Below, one piece after another: positions 6,009 through 13,939 of a stretch of DNA of 13,939 nucleotides (the stretch's first letter is position 1; every line of letters starts with the position of its first letter). This DNA is from Holophagaceae bacterium (GTDB lineage Bacteria > Acidobacteriota > Holophagae > Holophagales > Holophagaceae), in NCBI GenBank assembly GCA_025353305.1, contig JANXQX010000119.1, positions 1 through 13,939 on the forward strand. Direction: 5' to 3'. The position numbers and the translations under genes were made by a program. Under the pieces are notes generated by a model that had not been told where the DNA came from, searched no databases, and saw only the letters and a program-made list of their open reading frames with translations.

Positions 6009-8086
6009 AGGCCCTTTTCCAGAATGGCTTGTTTCAAAATCTCTGGTCCCAGACCCTGGCCTGGACCCTGCTCAACTTCCTGTGGGAAGGCGCGGTCATC
6101 GGCCTGGCGGCCTGGGTGGGTCTGCGCCTGCTGCGCCGACGCAGCGCCAACGCCAGGTATCTCTGGGCCTGCCTTTGCCTGGGCCTGATGCTTGTGTCCT
6201 CAATGGCGACCTTTGCATTGCTGCGTTCCTCGTCCCAGGCCGTCCCCGCGCATGTGATCACGACCTTGGACCCCCAGAGCCTTCGCACACTGATGGATGA
6301 TGCGCCTTGGTCGTCCCGTGTCCCGCGCGCCTTCGCGCCTTTCCTGCCCTGGGCCCTGGCGTTCTGGGGTCTCGGCGTGGCGCTGCTCACGCTACGCCTG
6401 GCAGGTGCCTGGCTATGGCTCCAGCGCCTGCGCTACAGCAGCATTGAACCCGTCGGCGCTGAACTGCAGATGCAGCTCAACACGCTCATCCGCCGCCTTC
6501 ATGTGGATCGCGCCGTGGGGCTCTTCAAGTCCGCCCTGGTGGAAGCGCCCCTGGTGATCGGCTGGCTGCGGCCCGCCATTCTGGTGCCCGCGGCCGCCAT
6601 CACCGGGCTGACACCGGAAGCCCTGGATGCGGTCCTGGCGCACGAATTGGCCCACATCCGCCGCCACGACTACCTGGTGAACCTGTTGCAGTCGACGGTC
6701 GAGATCCTGTTTTTCTATCACCCGGCCGTGTGGTGGTTGTCCGCCGAGCTCCGCGCGGAGCGTGAAAACGCCTGCGATGACGTGGCGGTCATGAGCTGCG
6801 GCGATGCCTTGTTCTATGCCCGCGCCCTCGCCCGGCTGGAGGAACTGCGCGGTTCAGCACCCAGCCCCAAACTTGCCATCGCATCCAACGGAGGTTCCCT
6901 CATGAATCGCATCCATCGTCTCCTGCTCCCAACCCTGCCGCCCTCCAATACCGCGCGGGCAGGGGTTCTCGCGGCCCTGGCCTTCAGCCTGCTGGGCGCC
7001 ACCAGCTACAAGATCGCCCAGGCGCCCGCGCCGAAAGCCGATGAATCCAAGTCGCACAAGGTCACCAAGGTGGTCGTCCACACGGGCGACCGCAACATGG
7101 ACGTGAATGTGGACGGCGATGTGAAACTGGATCTTGATTCCAAGGAATTCGTGAAACTTGGCCCCGGCGGCTCCATCGAGCTGAAGGTCCGGGAGGACGG
7201 CAAGCTCAAGAAGTACAGCGCCCGCAAAGACGCCAAGGGCGAGGTGCGCGAATGGACCGTGGACGGCAAAGCCCTGCCCATGACTCCCGCTGACGAAGCT
7301 TGGGTGAAGGAGCACCTGAAGGAAATGAAGCGCCAGGAAGGCCAGGCCCCACGCACGCCGGAGCGCCACGTCAAGAAGATCATCATTGAAAAGGATGGCG
7401 ATTCCGAGGTGATGGACATCGAGGGGATGGAGGGGCTCGCCGAGCTTGAGGTGCTGAAAGAGGAGGGGCTCGCCGAGCTTGAGGTGCTGAAAGAGCTGGA
7501 TGAACGTTCACTCGGGGCCGATGCCGAGCGGATGAGGCACGATCACATGAAGAAGATCGTCATCGAATCCAAGCGCATGGCCAAGGAAGCCCAGGGCCAG
7601 GCCGCGGAATCGGAACGCCATGCCGCCGAAGCCGGCAAGCGCGCCAAGGAAATCCGCATCATCTTGAAGCAGGACAAGGCTCACGCGGAACAGATGCGCC
7701 ACCTCGGTGAAGAGATCAGGAAGAACGTCCAGGTGTTCGTGGACTCCGATGAACTTGATCTTCCAGAACTGGACGAAGGCGTGGCGCCGAATGCTGACGG
7801 CAGCCTGCCCCGCAAGTCGCGGGTCCGGGTGCTGCATCTCGGTGGAAGAGATGGCGAAGATGGCCGCAAGGCCGAAATCGAGATCCTGAAAAAGGAGATC
7901 GAGCACATGAAGGCCCGGCTGGAGCGTTTGCAGAAGGATGAAGCGAACCCGCACATCGCGCCGATGGCACCAATGCCGCCGATGCCTCCTACGCCAAGAC
8001 ATTCAGCGCCGCCCCCACCGCCACCGCCCACAGCGCCAAACCCGCCCGTGCCCCCGGTTGCACCCGCACCCGGTGGGATCAGCTGA
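6005..8086 (+). CDS. M56-family (BlaR1/MecR1-like) membrane metalloprotease with charged and proline-rich C-terminal region
   Basis: The product is 693 residues. The N-terminal 340 residues form the M56 membrane protease, with membrane segments near 15-42, 52-73, 110-132 and 318-337. It has the conserved APLVIGWLRPAILVP stretch (181-195), the zinc motif H213-E-L-A-H217 and ERENACDD (251-259), whose Glu254 is the likely third ligand. In BlaR1/MecR1 this module destroys or inactivates the partner repressor after sensing. Here the usual C-terminal penicillin-binding sensor (SxxK, SxN, KTG) is not seen. Residues 340-650 are instead rich in Lys, Glu and Asp. They contain recurrent [HV]xKK[IV][IV]IE-like strands (about 455-462, 514-521), a perfect 11-residue tandem repeat (476-497) and coiled-coil-like helices (525-575, 622-645). 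Residues 652-690 are proline-rich, with seven prolines in a row. The stimulus is therefore unknown, with an envelope signal most likely. It is co-transcribed with the repressor by ATGA overlap. Confidence 0.88.
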   Translation: MKALFQNGLFQNLWSQTLAWTLLNFLWEGAVIGLAAWVGLRLLRRRSANARYLWACLCLGLMLVSSMATFALLRSSSQAVPAHVITTLDPQSLRTLMDDAPWSSRVPRAFAPFLPWALAFWGLGVALLTLRLAGAWLWLQRLRYSSIEPVGAELQMQLNTLIRRLHVDRAVGLFKSALVEAPLVIGWLRPAILVPAAAITGLTPEALDAVLAHELAHIRRHDYLVNLLQSTVEILFFYHPAVWWLSAELRAERENACDDVAVMSCGDALFYARALARLEELRGSAPSPKLAIASNGGSLMNRIHRLLLPTLPPSNTARAGVLAALAFSLLGATSYKIAQAPAPKADESKSHKVTKVVVHTGDRNMDVNVDGDVKLDLDSKEFVKLGPGGSIELKVREDGKLKKYSARKDAKGEVREWTVDGKALPMTPADEAWVKEHLKEMKRQEGQAPRTPERHVKKIIIEKDGDSEVMDIEGMEGLAELEVLKEEGLAELEVLKELDERSLGADAERMRHDHMKKIVIESKRMAKEAQGQAAESERHAAEAGKRAKEIRIILKQDKAHAEQMRHLGEEIRKNVQVFVDSDELDLPELDEGVAPNADGSLPRKSRVRVLHLGGRDGEDGRKAEIEILKKEIEHMKARLERLQKDEANPHIAPMAPMPPMPPTPRHSAPPPPPPPTAPNPPVPPVAPAPGGIS
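7430..7495 (+). repeat. Perfect 33-bp tandem duplication inside the M56 gene
   Basis: Two identical 33-base units (7430-7462 and 7463-7495) encode the 11-residue unit EGLAELEVLKE twice, in frame. Identity at every base, including third positions, points to a recent slippage or duplication event. The unit would lengthen an amphipathic helix in the sensor region by three turns. Confidence 0.95.
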
Positions 8087-8109
8087 AGTCAATTAAATCG
8101 AAAGATGAC

Positions 8110-8544
8110 CTAGAAGGCGGCGACCCGGAATGCTTCCGAAGCCTCTTCGCTGAAGGGTCCGGAACCATGGAAAGCCCGCACTTTGCCACCGGCCATGAGC
8201 ACGACTTTGGCGAAGTGGTCTGGGTGCCACCGGAAAGCCGCAAGCAGCTCCGCGCCACCCTTGTGGACCTGCACGATGGATTCCCATGCGGCGGGCGACG
8301 TGTGGGTTTTCATCGCCCTGGCGGTACCCGTTAGCGCCTCGGCTGGGAGATAAATGGGTGTGATGGGCACGCTGAGGAAATCAATGCCCAGTTCCGTGAA
8401 GAATCTCTTCCAGGCCCGCACGTCATGGCGCGCCTCATGATCGAATCCGAAGATCAAGGCCATCGGGGTTGGAGGCAGATCCTCCGGAATGCGGAACGCG
8501 CGGCCGGAGAGGGTGGTGCCGAGAAGGGAAGGGATCGTATCCAT
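8110..8544 (-). CDS. Hypothetical small protein, thioredoxin-like without cysteines
   Basis: The product is 144 residues with no signal peptide or membrane span. The pattern resembles a thioredoxin/peroxiredoxin-like fold: an early LSGRAFRIPEDL, a strand MALIFGFDH, a helix DVRAWKRFFTELG, a strand IDFLSVPITPIYLP, a further helix, and a late VVLMAGGKVRAFHGSGPFS with the look of a strand, turn and helix. There is no cysteine at all, so it cannot be a thiol oxidoreductase. Relatives of this shape sometimes act as assembly factors, but nothing here identifies a partner. It converges on the M56 gene (23 bases between stops) and diverges from the remnant at 8583. No clear Shine-Dalgarno sequence stands before ATG 8542-8544. 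The fold call is weak; the gene call rests on coherent protein-like composition. Confidence 0.55.
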   Translation of the reverse strand: MDTIPSLLGTTLSGRAFRIPEDLPPTPMALIFGFDHEARHDVRAWKRFFTELGIDFLSVPITPIYLPAEALTGTARAMKTHTSPAAWESIVQVHKGGAELLAAFRWHPDHFAKVVLMAGGKVRAFHGSGPFSEEASEAFRVAAF

Positions 8545-8582
8545 GACAATCAGAATGCAGCTTCTATTAGGATTCTGTATTC

Positions 8583-8780
8583 ATGAATCCACTTGAAGCC
8601 TACTTGAAAGACCCGAATTCCGCCTTGGTCCAGGGGAATGCCGCGGAGCACATCGTAGCCGCCCTGGGCGACACAATCTGCCTCATGGCTGAGATTGACG
8701 AGGACATCGAAACTCTTGGCGGCCAGCTCTTGCGGAGAAGCGAAAAAAGAACGAACATGGTGATTCCCAGGGAGACAACA
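8583..8780 (+). pseudogene. Short remnant resembling restriction-modification subunit ends
   Basis: An open frame begins at ATG 8583 with AGGA nine to ten bases upstream. About 66 codons make sense as protein before the RhuM gene starts in another frame; the frame itself runs on to 8927 as a shadow of RhuM. Residues 1-23 (MNPLEAYLKD, QGNAAEH) recall the N-termini of large adenine-specific DNA methylase/restriction proteins. Residues 25-60 (AALGDTI, AEIDEDIETLGGQLLRRSEKRTNM) recall the C-terminal helix of type I specificity subunits HsdS. A deletion fusing the two ends of a lost locus would explain both. These likenesses are from memory and weak. It could instead be an unrelated small protein. 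Confidence 0.35.
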
Positions 8781-9808
8781 TGTCCACGTCCGAGCTTCTG
8801 CTCTACCAGACCGAGGATGGGCAAACGCGCGTCCAGGTCCGCCTGGAAAACGAGACGGTCTGGCTTAGTCAAGCGGCCATGGTCAAATTGTTCCAAACCA
8901 CCAAACAGAACATCAGCCTGCATATAAAAAATGTCTTCGACGAGGGTGCGCTTTCGGAAGCTTCAGTCGTCAAGTAATACTTGACAACTGCGGCCGACGG
9001 CAAGGGTTACCGGGTCAAGCATTACAACCTAGATGTCATCATCTCCGTGGGCTACCGTGTGCGCTCCCATCGGGGCACTCAGTTCCGCATCTGGGCCACC
9101 CAGCGCTTGCGGGAATTCATCGTCAAGGGTTTCACGTTGGATGATCAGCGGCTGAAGGACGGCGGCTGGACCGATGCCTACTTCGATGAATTGCTGGAGC
9201 GCGTCCGGGAGATCCGCACCTCAGAGCGGCTGTTCTACAAAAAGGTGTGTGAGACCTATGCCACCAGCGTTGACCACGATCCGCAGCTTCAAGCTTCCCA
9301 AGAGTTCTTCGCGACGGTTCAGAACAAGTTTCACTACGCCATCCATGGTCACACGGCCGCTGAATTGATCGCCGAACGCGCCAAAGCCGACAAGCCAAAC
9401 ATGGGCTTATCGAATTGGAAGGCCGGGCGGATCCGCAAGGCTGATGTGACTGCGGCGAAGAACTAACTTGAGCAAGAAGAGCTGCAACAGCTTAATCTCA
9501 TCGTGGATCAGCACCTTTCCTTCGCTGAGCTTCAGGCCCGCCAGCGCAAACCCATGCACATGCGGGACTGGATCGAAAAGCTGCATGGTTTCCTGCAACT
9601 CAACGATCGCAACATTTTGAGGGGAGCAGGGAAAATCTCCCATGACCTGGCCGAAACCCTAGCCCACGCTCAATACGAACGTTTCGATGAAAAGCCGAGG
9701 CTATTGGAGCTGGATGACAGCGAATTCGACCGACTGATGAAGCGAATCGAAATCCTGGGGACGAAGGAGAATGTCAATAAAAGCACCCAGCTCAAAAAAC
9801 AGCCGTGA
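8780..9808 (+). pseudogene. rhuM: RhuM-family (virulence RhuM) gene with two in-frame TAA codons
   Basis: A single reading frame runs from ATG 8780, behind AGGGAG at five bases, to TGA 9806-9808. It has 343 codons, about the normal length for this family. It reads through RhuM landmarks in order: LLYQTEDGQTRVQVRLENETVWLS, FQTTKQNISLHIKNVF, then TTAADGKGYRVKHYNLDVII, GYRVRSHRGTQFRIWATQRL, FFATVQNKFHYAIHGHTAAELI, KPNMGLSNWK and RRKPM-like/DWIEKLHGFLQLN. It is broken only by TAA at 8975-8977, where relatives usually have Glu between VVK and YLTTAADG, and TAA at 9464-9466, where they usually have Tyr after AKN. No frameshift is seen. RhuM was named from a Salmonella pathogenicity island and is often found near type I restriction loci, with no settled function. 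A recent pseudogene is likeliest; stop readthrough or a sequencing problem are alternatives. Confidence 0.88.
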
Positions 9809-9871
9809 ACGCTTTTGGTCCAGGAGTCCATTCTGGAGCGCAGGGTTTTCTCCGCTTCCCTCTGCTCGTCA

Positions 9872-9897
9872 GCTACCCTCCGCGTGGTAGCACTTTT
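9872..9897 (+). terminator. Candidate terminator after the RhuM frame
   Basis: A perfect 6-bp stem (GCTACC at 9872-9877, GGTAGC at 9886-9891) with an eight-base loop is followed by ACTTTT. The T-run is short, so efficiency would be modest. It sits 64 bases after the RhuM stop and just past the icmF stop on the other strand, where the stem might also serve. Confidence 0.45.
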
Positions 9898-9899
9898 CC

Positions 9900-12800
9900 C
9901 TACATGTTCCGCCTATACTGCCCGCCCACTTCGTAGAGCGCGCTGCTGATCTGGCCCAGGCTGCAGACCTTCACGGTTTCGAGCAGCTCCTCGAAGAGAT
10001 TGCCGTTCTCGATGGCGATTTGTTTCAGATGCGCCAGCGCTGCGGGAGCATTGTCTTTGTTGCGTACCTGGAAGGCTTCGAGGTTCCGGATCTGCTGCCG
10101 CTTTTCTTCATCGGTGGAGCGGATCAGTTCGGTGGCGCCCATCTCCGGTGGATCGGGATTCAGGAAGGTGTTCACGCCGATGATGGGCAGTTCGCCGCTA
10201 TGCTTCAGCTGCTCGTAGTGCATGGATTCTTCCTGGATCTTGCCGCGCTGGTACATGGTCTCCATGGCGCCCAGCACACCGCCGCGATCGCTGATGCGGC
10301 GGAATTCCGTCAGCACGGCCTCCTCCACCAGGTCCGTGAGCTGATCGATGATGAACGCGCCTTGCAGTGGATTCTCGTTGTTCGTCAGGCCGAGCTCGCG
10401 GTTGATGATGAGCTGGATGGCCATGGCGCGGCGCACGGAGGCTTCGGTCGGGGTGGTGATGGCCTCGTCATACGCATTGGTGTGCAGCGAATTGCAGTTG
10501 TCGGAAATGGCGTAGAGAGCCTGCAATGAAGTGCGGATGTCGTTGAAATCGATCTCCTGGGCATGGAGCGAACGGCCGGAAGTCTGGATGTGGTATTTCA
10601 GTTTCTGGCTGCGCTCGTTGGCGTGGTATTTCTCGCGCATGGCGGTCGCCCAGATGCGCCGCGCGACACGGCCAATGACGCTGTATTCCGCGTCCAGCCC
10701 GTTGCTGAAGAAGAAGGAAAGATTCGGAGCGAAATCGTCGATGAGCATGCCGCGCGAAAGGTAGTACTCCACGAAGGTGAAGCCATTCGCCAGCGTGAAG
10801 GCGAGCTGCGAAATGGGATTCGCACCAGCTTCGGCGATGTGGTAGCCGCTGATGGAAACGCTGTAGAAGTTGCGGACCTTTTCGGAAATGAAGCTCTGCT
10901 GGATATCGCCCATGACCTGGAGCGCGAATTCCGCGCTGAAGATGCAGGTGTTCTGCGCCTGGTCCTCTTTGAGGATGTCGGCCTGCACGGTGCCGCGCAC
11001 GGTCTGCAGCGCTTCGGCACGGAGCGCGGTGTAGACTCCAGGCGGGAGCACCTCTTCGGCGGTGACGCCCAGCAGTGCCAGCCCGAGCCCGCCGTTGCCT
11101 TCAGGGAGCGCGCCAGCATACACAGGCCGGGAAAGGTTTTTGGCCTGGTAAAGCGCATCGATTTTCGTTTGGGCAGCGTCCATTTGGCCGTGTTCCAGCA
11201 GCCACTTTTCAGCCCGCTGATCGATGGCGGCGTTCATGAAGAAGGCCAGCAGGATCGGCGCGGGACCATTGATGGTCATGCTCACGCTGGTGCTGGGCGC
11301 CAGCAGATCGAAACCGCTGTAGAGCTTTTTCGCATCGTCCAGGGTGCAGATGGAGACGCCGCTGTTGCCAACCTTCCCGTAGATATCAGGCCTCGTGTGC
11401 GGGTCTTCCCCGTAGAGCGTGACGCTGTCGAAGGCCGTGCTAAGACGCGCCGCGGGCTGGCCCATGCTCACGTAATGGAAGCGCTTGTTGGTGCGTTCCG
11501 GCGTGCCCTCGCCCGCGAACATGCGGGTGGGATCCTCGCCCGTGCGCTTGTACTCGAAGACACCCCCCGTGAAGGGAAAGCGTCCGGGAATGTTCTCCAG
11601 CAACTGCCAACAGAGCAGATCCCTCCAGCTCCTTGAGTTCGGCAGCGCAATCTTGGGAATTTTGGTTCCACTCAAGGATTCGGTGTAGTTGTCGATGCAG
11701 ATTTCCCGGCCGCGCACCACGTAGGTGTTCTCGTCCTCGGTGAAGGTCCGGCGGGTGCGCTCCCAGTCGGCGAGCAGGCTGCGGCAGCCGTTGTTCAGCT
11801 CGCCCAGGTGTTCCTGGTAGCGCTGGCGCAGCAGCAGGATGGCGTCGCCATTCAGGCCATCCACCTCTTCCACGAGCTGGACGGAATCGTAGAACTCCGC
11901 CATGGCCGGAACATGGTCGCCCAGCGTGAGCAGCGTCGAATAAAGGGCATAGGCGGTCTCGGCGCAGTCGGCCTGCTTGGCCGCCCAGCGCTTGTAGCCC
12001 TGCACGGTGTCGGCGATCTCGGCCAGGTAGCGCACCCGCTCGCCGGGGATGATGGCGCGCTTGGTGGCGGCCTCCGGTGACGCCTGCAGCTTGGGAGCCC
12101 AGCCCACCCCCGTTTTCACGGCAATGCTTTTGACGATGTTGACGTAGGCCCAGTTGGTTCCAGGATCGTTGAATTGGCTCGCGATGGTGGCGTAGACCGG
12201 CAGGGTTTCCGGATCGGCCTCGAACAGTTTCCGCGCCCGCTGGAACTGCTTGCGGACATCGCGCAGGGCATCCTCGGCGCCGCGCTTGTCGGCTTTGTTA
12301 AGGACCACCACATCGGCGAAATCGATCATGTCGATCTTTTCAAGCTGGGTGGCCGCGCCATATTCGGGGGTCATGACGTACATGGAGACATCCACCAGGT
12401 CCGTAATCTCCGAATCGCTCTGCCCGATGCCCGCGGTCTCGACGATGACTAGATCAAAGCCCGCGGCCTTGGCTTCCTGGATCGCCGCAGCCAGCGCATG
12501 GGACGTGGCCTTATGCGCGCTTCGCGTGGCGAGGCTGCGCATGAACACCCTTGCGCGGAAGTCCGGGTGGAAGATGGCGTTCATGCGGATGCGGTCGCCC
12601 AGCAGCGCGCCGCCGGTCTTGCGCTTGGTGGGGTCCACGCTCAGGATGGCGACTTTCTTGTCCGGGAAATCCACCAGGAACCGGCGCACCAGTTCGTCCG
12701 TGAGAGACGATTTGCCGGCGCCGCCGGTGCCCGTGATGCCAAGCACTGGAGTCCTGAGGCCCGGGTCCTGGGGGGTATGCACCGAGGGTGTTTCCGCCAG

Positions 12801-13334
12801 TTCGATCTCGGTGATCTTGCGCGCCAGGGGGATGGCGGCAGGCTGTTCCCGCGGATCGAAATCCGCCCGCTGCAGCATGTCGTTGATCATCCCCTGCAGG
12901 CCCATGATGCGGCCGTCTTCGGGGCTGTAGATGCGGGCTACGCCGCAGGCTTCCAGTTCAGCGATTTCAGAAGGCACGATGACGCCGCCGCCGCCGCCGA
13001 AGACCTGGACATGGCTGGCACCCGCCTCTTTCAGAAGCTCCACCATGTACTTGAAATACTCGACGTGGCCGCCCTGGTAGCTGCTTATCGCGATTCCTTG
13101 CGCATCTTCCTGCAACGCGGTGTCTACTACGTCTTGCACGCTGCGGTTGTGCCCCAGGTGGATGACTTCCGCCCCGCTGGCCTGCAGGATGCGCCGCATG
13201 ATGTTGATGCTGGCGTCGTGGCCGTCGAAGAGGCTGGCCGCGGTGACGAACCTGATCTTGTGGACGGGCAGATAGACGCCATCCGGACCTACGGATCCTT
13301 TGGTTCTCTTGAGTTCAGCAATGACGGAGGACAT
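9900..13334 (-). CDS. icmF: Fused isobutyryl-CoA mutase IcmF (B12-dependent mutase with internal G-protein chaperone)
   Basis: This 1144-residue cytoplasmic enzyme interconverts isobutyryl-CoA and n-butyryl-CoA with adenosylcobalamin, linking branched and straight short-chain acyl-CoA pools. Three parts are visible in the known IcmF order. The N-terminal B12-binding domain (about 25-155) has D37-G-H39-DAS with the base-off histidine, SSYQGGH (84-90) and a glycine run at 113-117. A MeaI-type GTPase follows, with P-loop GTGGAGKSS (202-210), ETAGIGQSD (299-307) and NKAD (346-349). The mutase barrel starts near 575, with [33 protein letters not shown] sequence, [12 protein letters not shown] and later [20 protein letters not shown]. 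The length is full and no key residue is missing. GAGGTG lies five bases before ATG 13334. It appears monocistronic in this window. Activity on related substrates such as isovaleryl-/pivalyl-CoA is known in the family and cannot be excluded. Confidence 0.96.
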   Translation of the reverse strand: MSSVIAELKRTKGSVGPDGVYLPVHKIRFVTAASLFDGHDASINIMRRILQASGAEVIHLGHNRSVQDVVDTALQEDAQGIAISSYQGGHVEYFKYMVELLKEAGASHVQVFGGGGGVIVPSEIAELEACGVARIYSPEDGRIMGLQGMINDMLQRADFDPREQPAAIPLARKITEIELAETPSVHTPQDPGLRTPVLGITGTGGAGKSSLTDELVRRFLVDFPDKKVAILSVDPTKRKTGGALLGDRIRMNAIFHPDFRARVFMRSLATRSAHKATSHALAAAIQEAKAAGFDLVIVETAGIGQSDSEITDLVDVSMYVMTPEYGAATQLEKIDMIDFADVVVLNKADKRGAEDALRDVRKQFQRARKLFEADPETLPVYATIASQFNDPGTNWAYVNIVKSIAVKTGVGWAPKLQASPEAATKRAIIPGERVRYLAEIADTVQGYKRWAAKQADCAETAYALYSTLLTLGDHVPAMAEFYDSVQLVEEVDGLNGDAILLLRQRYQEHLGELNNGCRSLLADWERTRRTFTEDENTYVVRGREICIDNYTESLSGTKIPKIALPNSRSWRDLLCWQLLENIPGRFPFTGGVFEYKRTGEDPTRMFAGEGTPERTNKRFHYVSMGQPAARLSTAFDSVTLYGEDPHTRPDIYGKVGNSGVSICTLDDAKKLYSGFDLLAPSTSVSMTINGPAPILLAFFMNAAIDQRAEKWLLEHGQMDAAQTKIDALYQAKNLSRPVYAGALPEGNGGLGLALLGVTAEEVLPPGVYTALRAEALQTVRGTVQADILKEDQAQNTCIFSAEFALQVMGDIQQSFISEKVRNFYSVSISGYHIAEAGANPISQLAFTLANGFTFVEYYLSRGMLIDDFAPNLSFFFSNGLDAEYSVIGRVARRIWATAMREKYHANERSQKLKYHIQTSGRSLHAQEIDFNDIRTSLQALYAISDNCNSLHTNAYDEAITTPTEASVRRAMAIQLIINRELGLTNNENPLQGAFIIDQLTDLVEEAVLTEFRRISDRGGVLGAMETMYQRGKIQEESMHYEQLKHSGELPIIGVNTFLNPDPPEMGATELIRSTDEEKRQQIRNLEAFQVRNKDNAPAALAHLKQIAIENGNLFEELLETVKVCSLGQISSALYEVGGQYRRNM

Positions 13335-13349
13335 TGGAACACCTCAGGA

Positions 13350-13360
13350 CTACAGTGTAG
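13350..13360. promoter_or_regulatory. Short palindrome upstream of icmF
   Basis: CTACAGTGTAG has perfect 5-base arms around one central base and lies just upstream of the icmF ribosome binding site (13340-13345 on the minus strand). It could be an operator or a chance palindrome, and no regulator gene for it is present here. Confidence 0.3.
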
Positions 13361-13405
13361 GCCGTTGCGTCAAAATGATTTGGTCAGTCGGATGGCGTAC
13401 CGGCC

Positions 13406-13462
13406 TTAGGAGCCATAGCAAAATAGCCTGAACGGCACAAGTTATTTTGGCACGGCTCCTAA
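13406..13462. repeat. Long imperfect inverted repeat in the icmF/htrA divergent region
   Basis: The 20-base arms at 13406-13425 and 13443-13462 match at 17 of 20 positions. The outer nine bases (TTAGGAGCC/GGCTCCTAA) and an inner block (CAAAATA/TATTTTG) are perfect. The loop is 17 bases. It overlaps the second hairpin at 13455-13481, so the two structures cannot form at once on one RNA. It may be a transcript-level switch, a cruciform or operator, or a small dispersed palindromic element. Confidence 0.75.
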
Positions 13463-13481
13463 CGGCGCCGCCGTTGGGAGC
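13455..13481. repeat. Strong 12-bp hairpin upstream of the serine protease gene
   Basis: GCTCCTAACGGC (13455-13466) pairs with GCCGTTGGGAGC (13470-13481) around the three-base loop GCC, with one G-T pair. It lies 45 bases before the protease ATG. There is no U-run after it on either strand, so it is not a standard rho-independent terminator. Confidence 0.8.
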
Positions 13482-13526
13482 TTCCGGCTCGATCAGGGCA
13501 TCATTGCTTCTAGGGGTGAAGACCTT

Positions 13527-13939
13527 ATGCGATTGAATCCGGCCCAACCATCGAGACTCCCGTTGTTTTCCTTGCTGCTTGCCAGCGCTTTCGCGCCTCT
13601 GTTGCTGGCGGCCCAGGCTCCCGAGGGCAAGATCACCACCCGGGAAGCCGAGGCCATTCAGAGCGCCCGCAAAGGCGCCAAGCCACGGCCCGTGGCTCCC
13701 CGGGCAGCCCTGCTGCCGGAGGAACAGAATGCCACCAGGGTTTTCAGAAATGCCAAACGATCGGTGGTCTACATCACGAGCATCGTCCTGGCGGCCAATC
13801 CCAAAATGGAGGACGCACCGGCGGGGACCGGCACCGGCTTTGTGTGGGACGACCAGGGCCACGTGGTGACCAATCAGCATGTGGTCAACACAGATGCGGT
13901 CAAAGGCCGCGGCCCCACGGATGAGGCCGACGTGTTGAA
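13527..13939 (+). CDS. Exported HtrA/Deg-type trypsin-like serine protease, N-terminal part (runs off the window)
   Basis: The open frame has 137 codons before the window ends. ATG 13527 follows AGGGGTGAAG (13512-13521), a good ribosome binding site. Residues 1-29 form a signal peptide (basic start, LPLFSLLLASAFAPLLLAA, cleavage near AAQA), so the protein acts in the envelope. After a linker of about 40 residues comes the start of a trypsin-like domain: RSVVYITSIV (about 78-87), GTGTGFVWDDQGHVVTNQHVV (100-120) with catalytic His118 in TNQHVV. This closely follows the HtrA/Deg pattern GxGSGFxxxxxGxxxTNxHV. The catalytic Asp and Ser and any PDZ domains lie beyond the edge, so subfamily and activity cannot be judged. 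It is divergent from icmF across the hairpin-bearing spacer. Confidence 0.88.
   Translation, partial: MRLNPAQPSRLPLFSLLLASAFAPLLLAAQAPEGKITTREAEAIQSARKGAKPRPVAPRAALLPEEQNATRVFRNAKRSVVYITSIVLAANPKMEDAPAGTGTGFVWDDQGHVVTNQHVVNTDAVKGRGPTDEADVL

Noticed and set aside
8086..8110. Terminator between the convergent M56 and small-protein genes
   Set aside because: The 23-base gap holds no stem with a following T-run on either strand.
8583..8927. Full 114-codon reading of the frame at 8583
   Set aside because: After 8780 it is out of frame with clear RhuM coding and its residues become Arg/Ser/Pro-rich. Only the first 66 codons were considered real.
10563..11636. 357-codon plus-strand open frame opposite icmF
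   Set aside because: It is antisense to the IcmF mutase domain with the same shadow composition and no domain.
12498..13409. 303-codon plus-strand open frame opposite icmF
   Set aside because: It lies wholly opposite the well-supported IcmF B12 and GTPase domains. Its composition is the low-complexity Ala/Gly/His/Asp kind expected from the antisense of GC-rich coding sequence, and no family is recognisable.

Overview
The window looks like a chromosomal segment from a fairly GC-rich, Gram-negative-type bacterium. The full-length fused isobutyryl-CoA mutase IcmF, the BlaI/M56 pair and the general gene style would fit an acidobacterium of the Holophaga/Geothrix kind. That placement is an impression from protein style, not a computed result. 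I see no rRNA, tRNA, CRISPR array or intact insertion sequence.

Region 1 (1-5129) is a compact accessory block. One plus-strand alpha/beta-hydrolase-like gene (38-988) meets a five-gene minus-strand operon tail to tail (5129 down to 954). In transcription order the operon encodes a second alpha/beta-hydrolase-like protein, a PAP2-family membrane phosphatase/phosphotransferase, a membrane di-iron fatty-acid-desaturase-like enzyme, a Rieske non-heme iron oxygenase and a secreted or membrane-tethered NTF2-like protein. The first four operon genes overlap end to end, which implies translational coupling. The two hydrolase-like proteins are clear paralogues and bracket the set. Together the genes suggest synthesis or remodelling of an oxidised or desaturated lipid. 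No product can be named, and this is the best candidate for an undescribed system here.

Region 2 (5130-8086) begins with a roughly 480-base gene-free stretch. It ends in a promoter carrying three TACGA-N6-TCGTA-like boxes just before a BlaI/MecI-type repressor gene. That gene overlaps by ATGA an M56 (BlaR1/MecR1-like) membrane metalloprotease gene. The protease has no visible penicillin-binding domain. Instead it has a long charged, repeat-containing and proline-rich C-terminal region, so its signal may not be a beta-lactam.

Region 3 (8110-9808) holds a small minus-strand protein with a thioredoxin-like look but no cysteines, then what appears to be a decayed restriction-modification locus. 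It has a short remnant resembling methylase and HsdS ends, and a RhuM-family gene that is open end to end except for two in-frame TAA codons.

Region 4 (9900-13939) carries icmF on the minus strand, a B12-dependent mutase fused to its G-protein chaperone. Across a 192-base intergenic region with two mutually exclusive hairpins lies the 5' part of an exported HtrA/Deg-type serine protease, cut off by the window edge.
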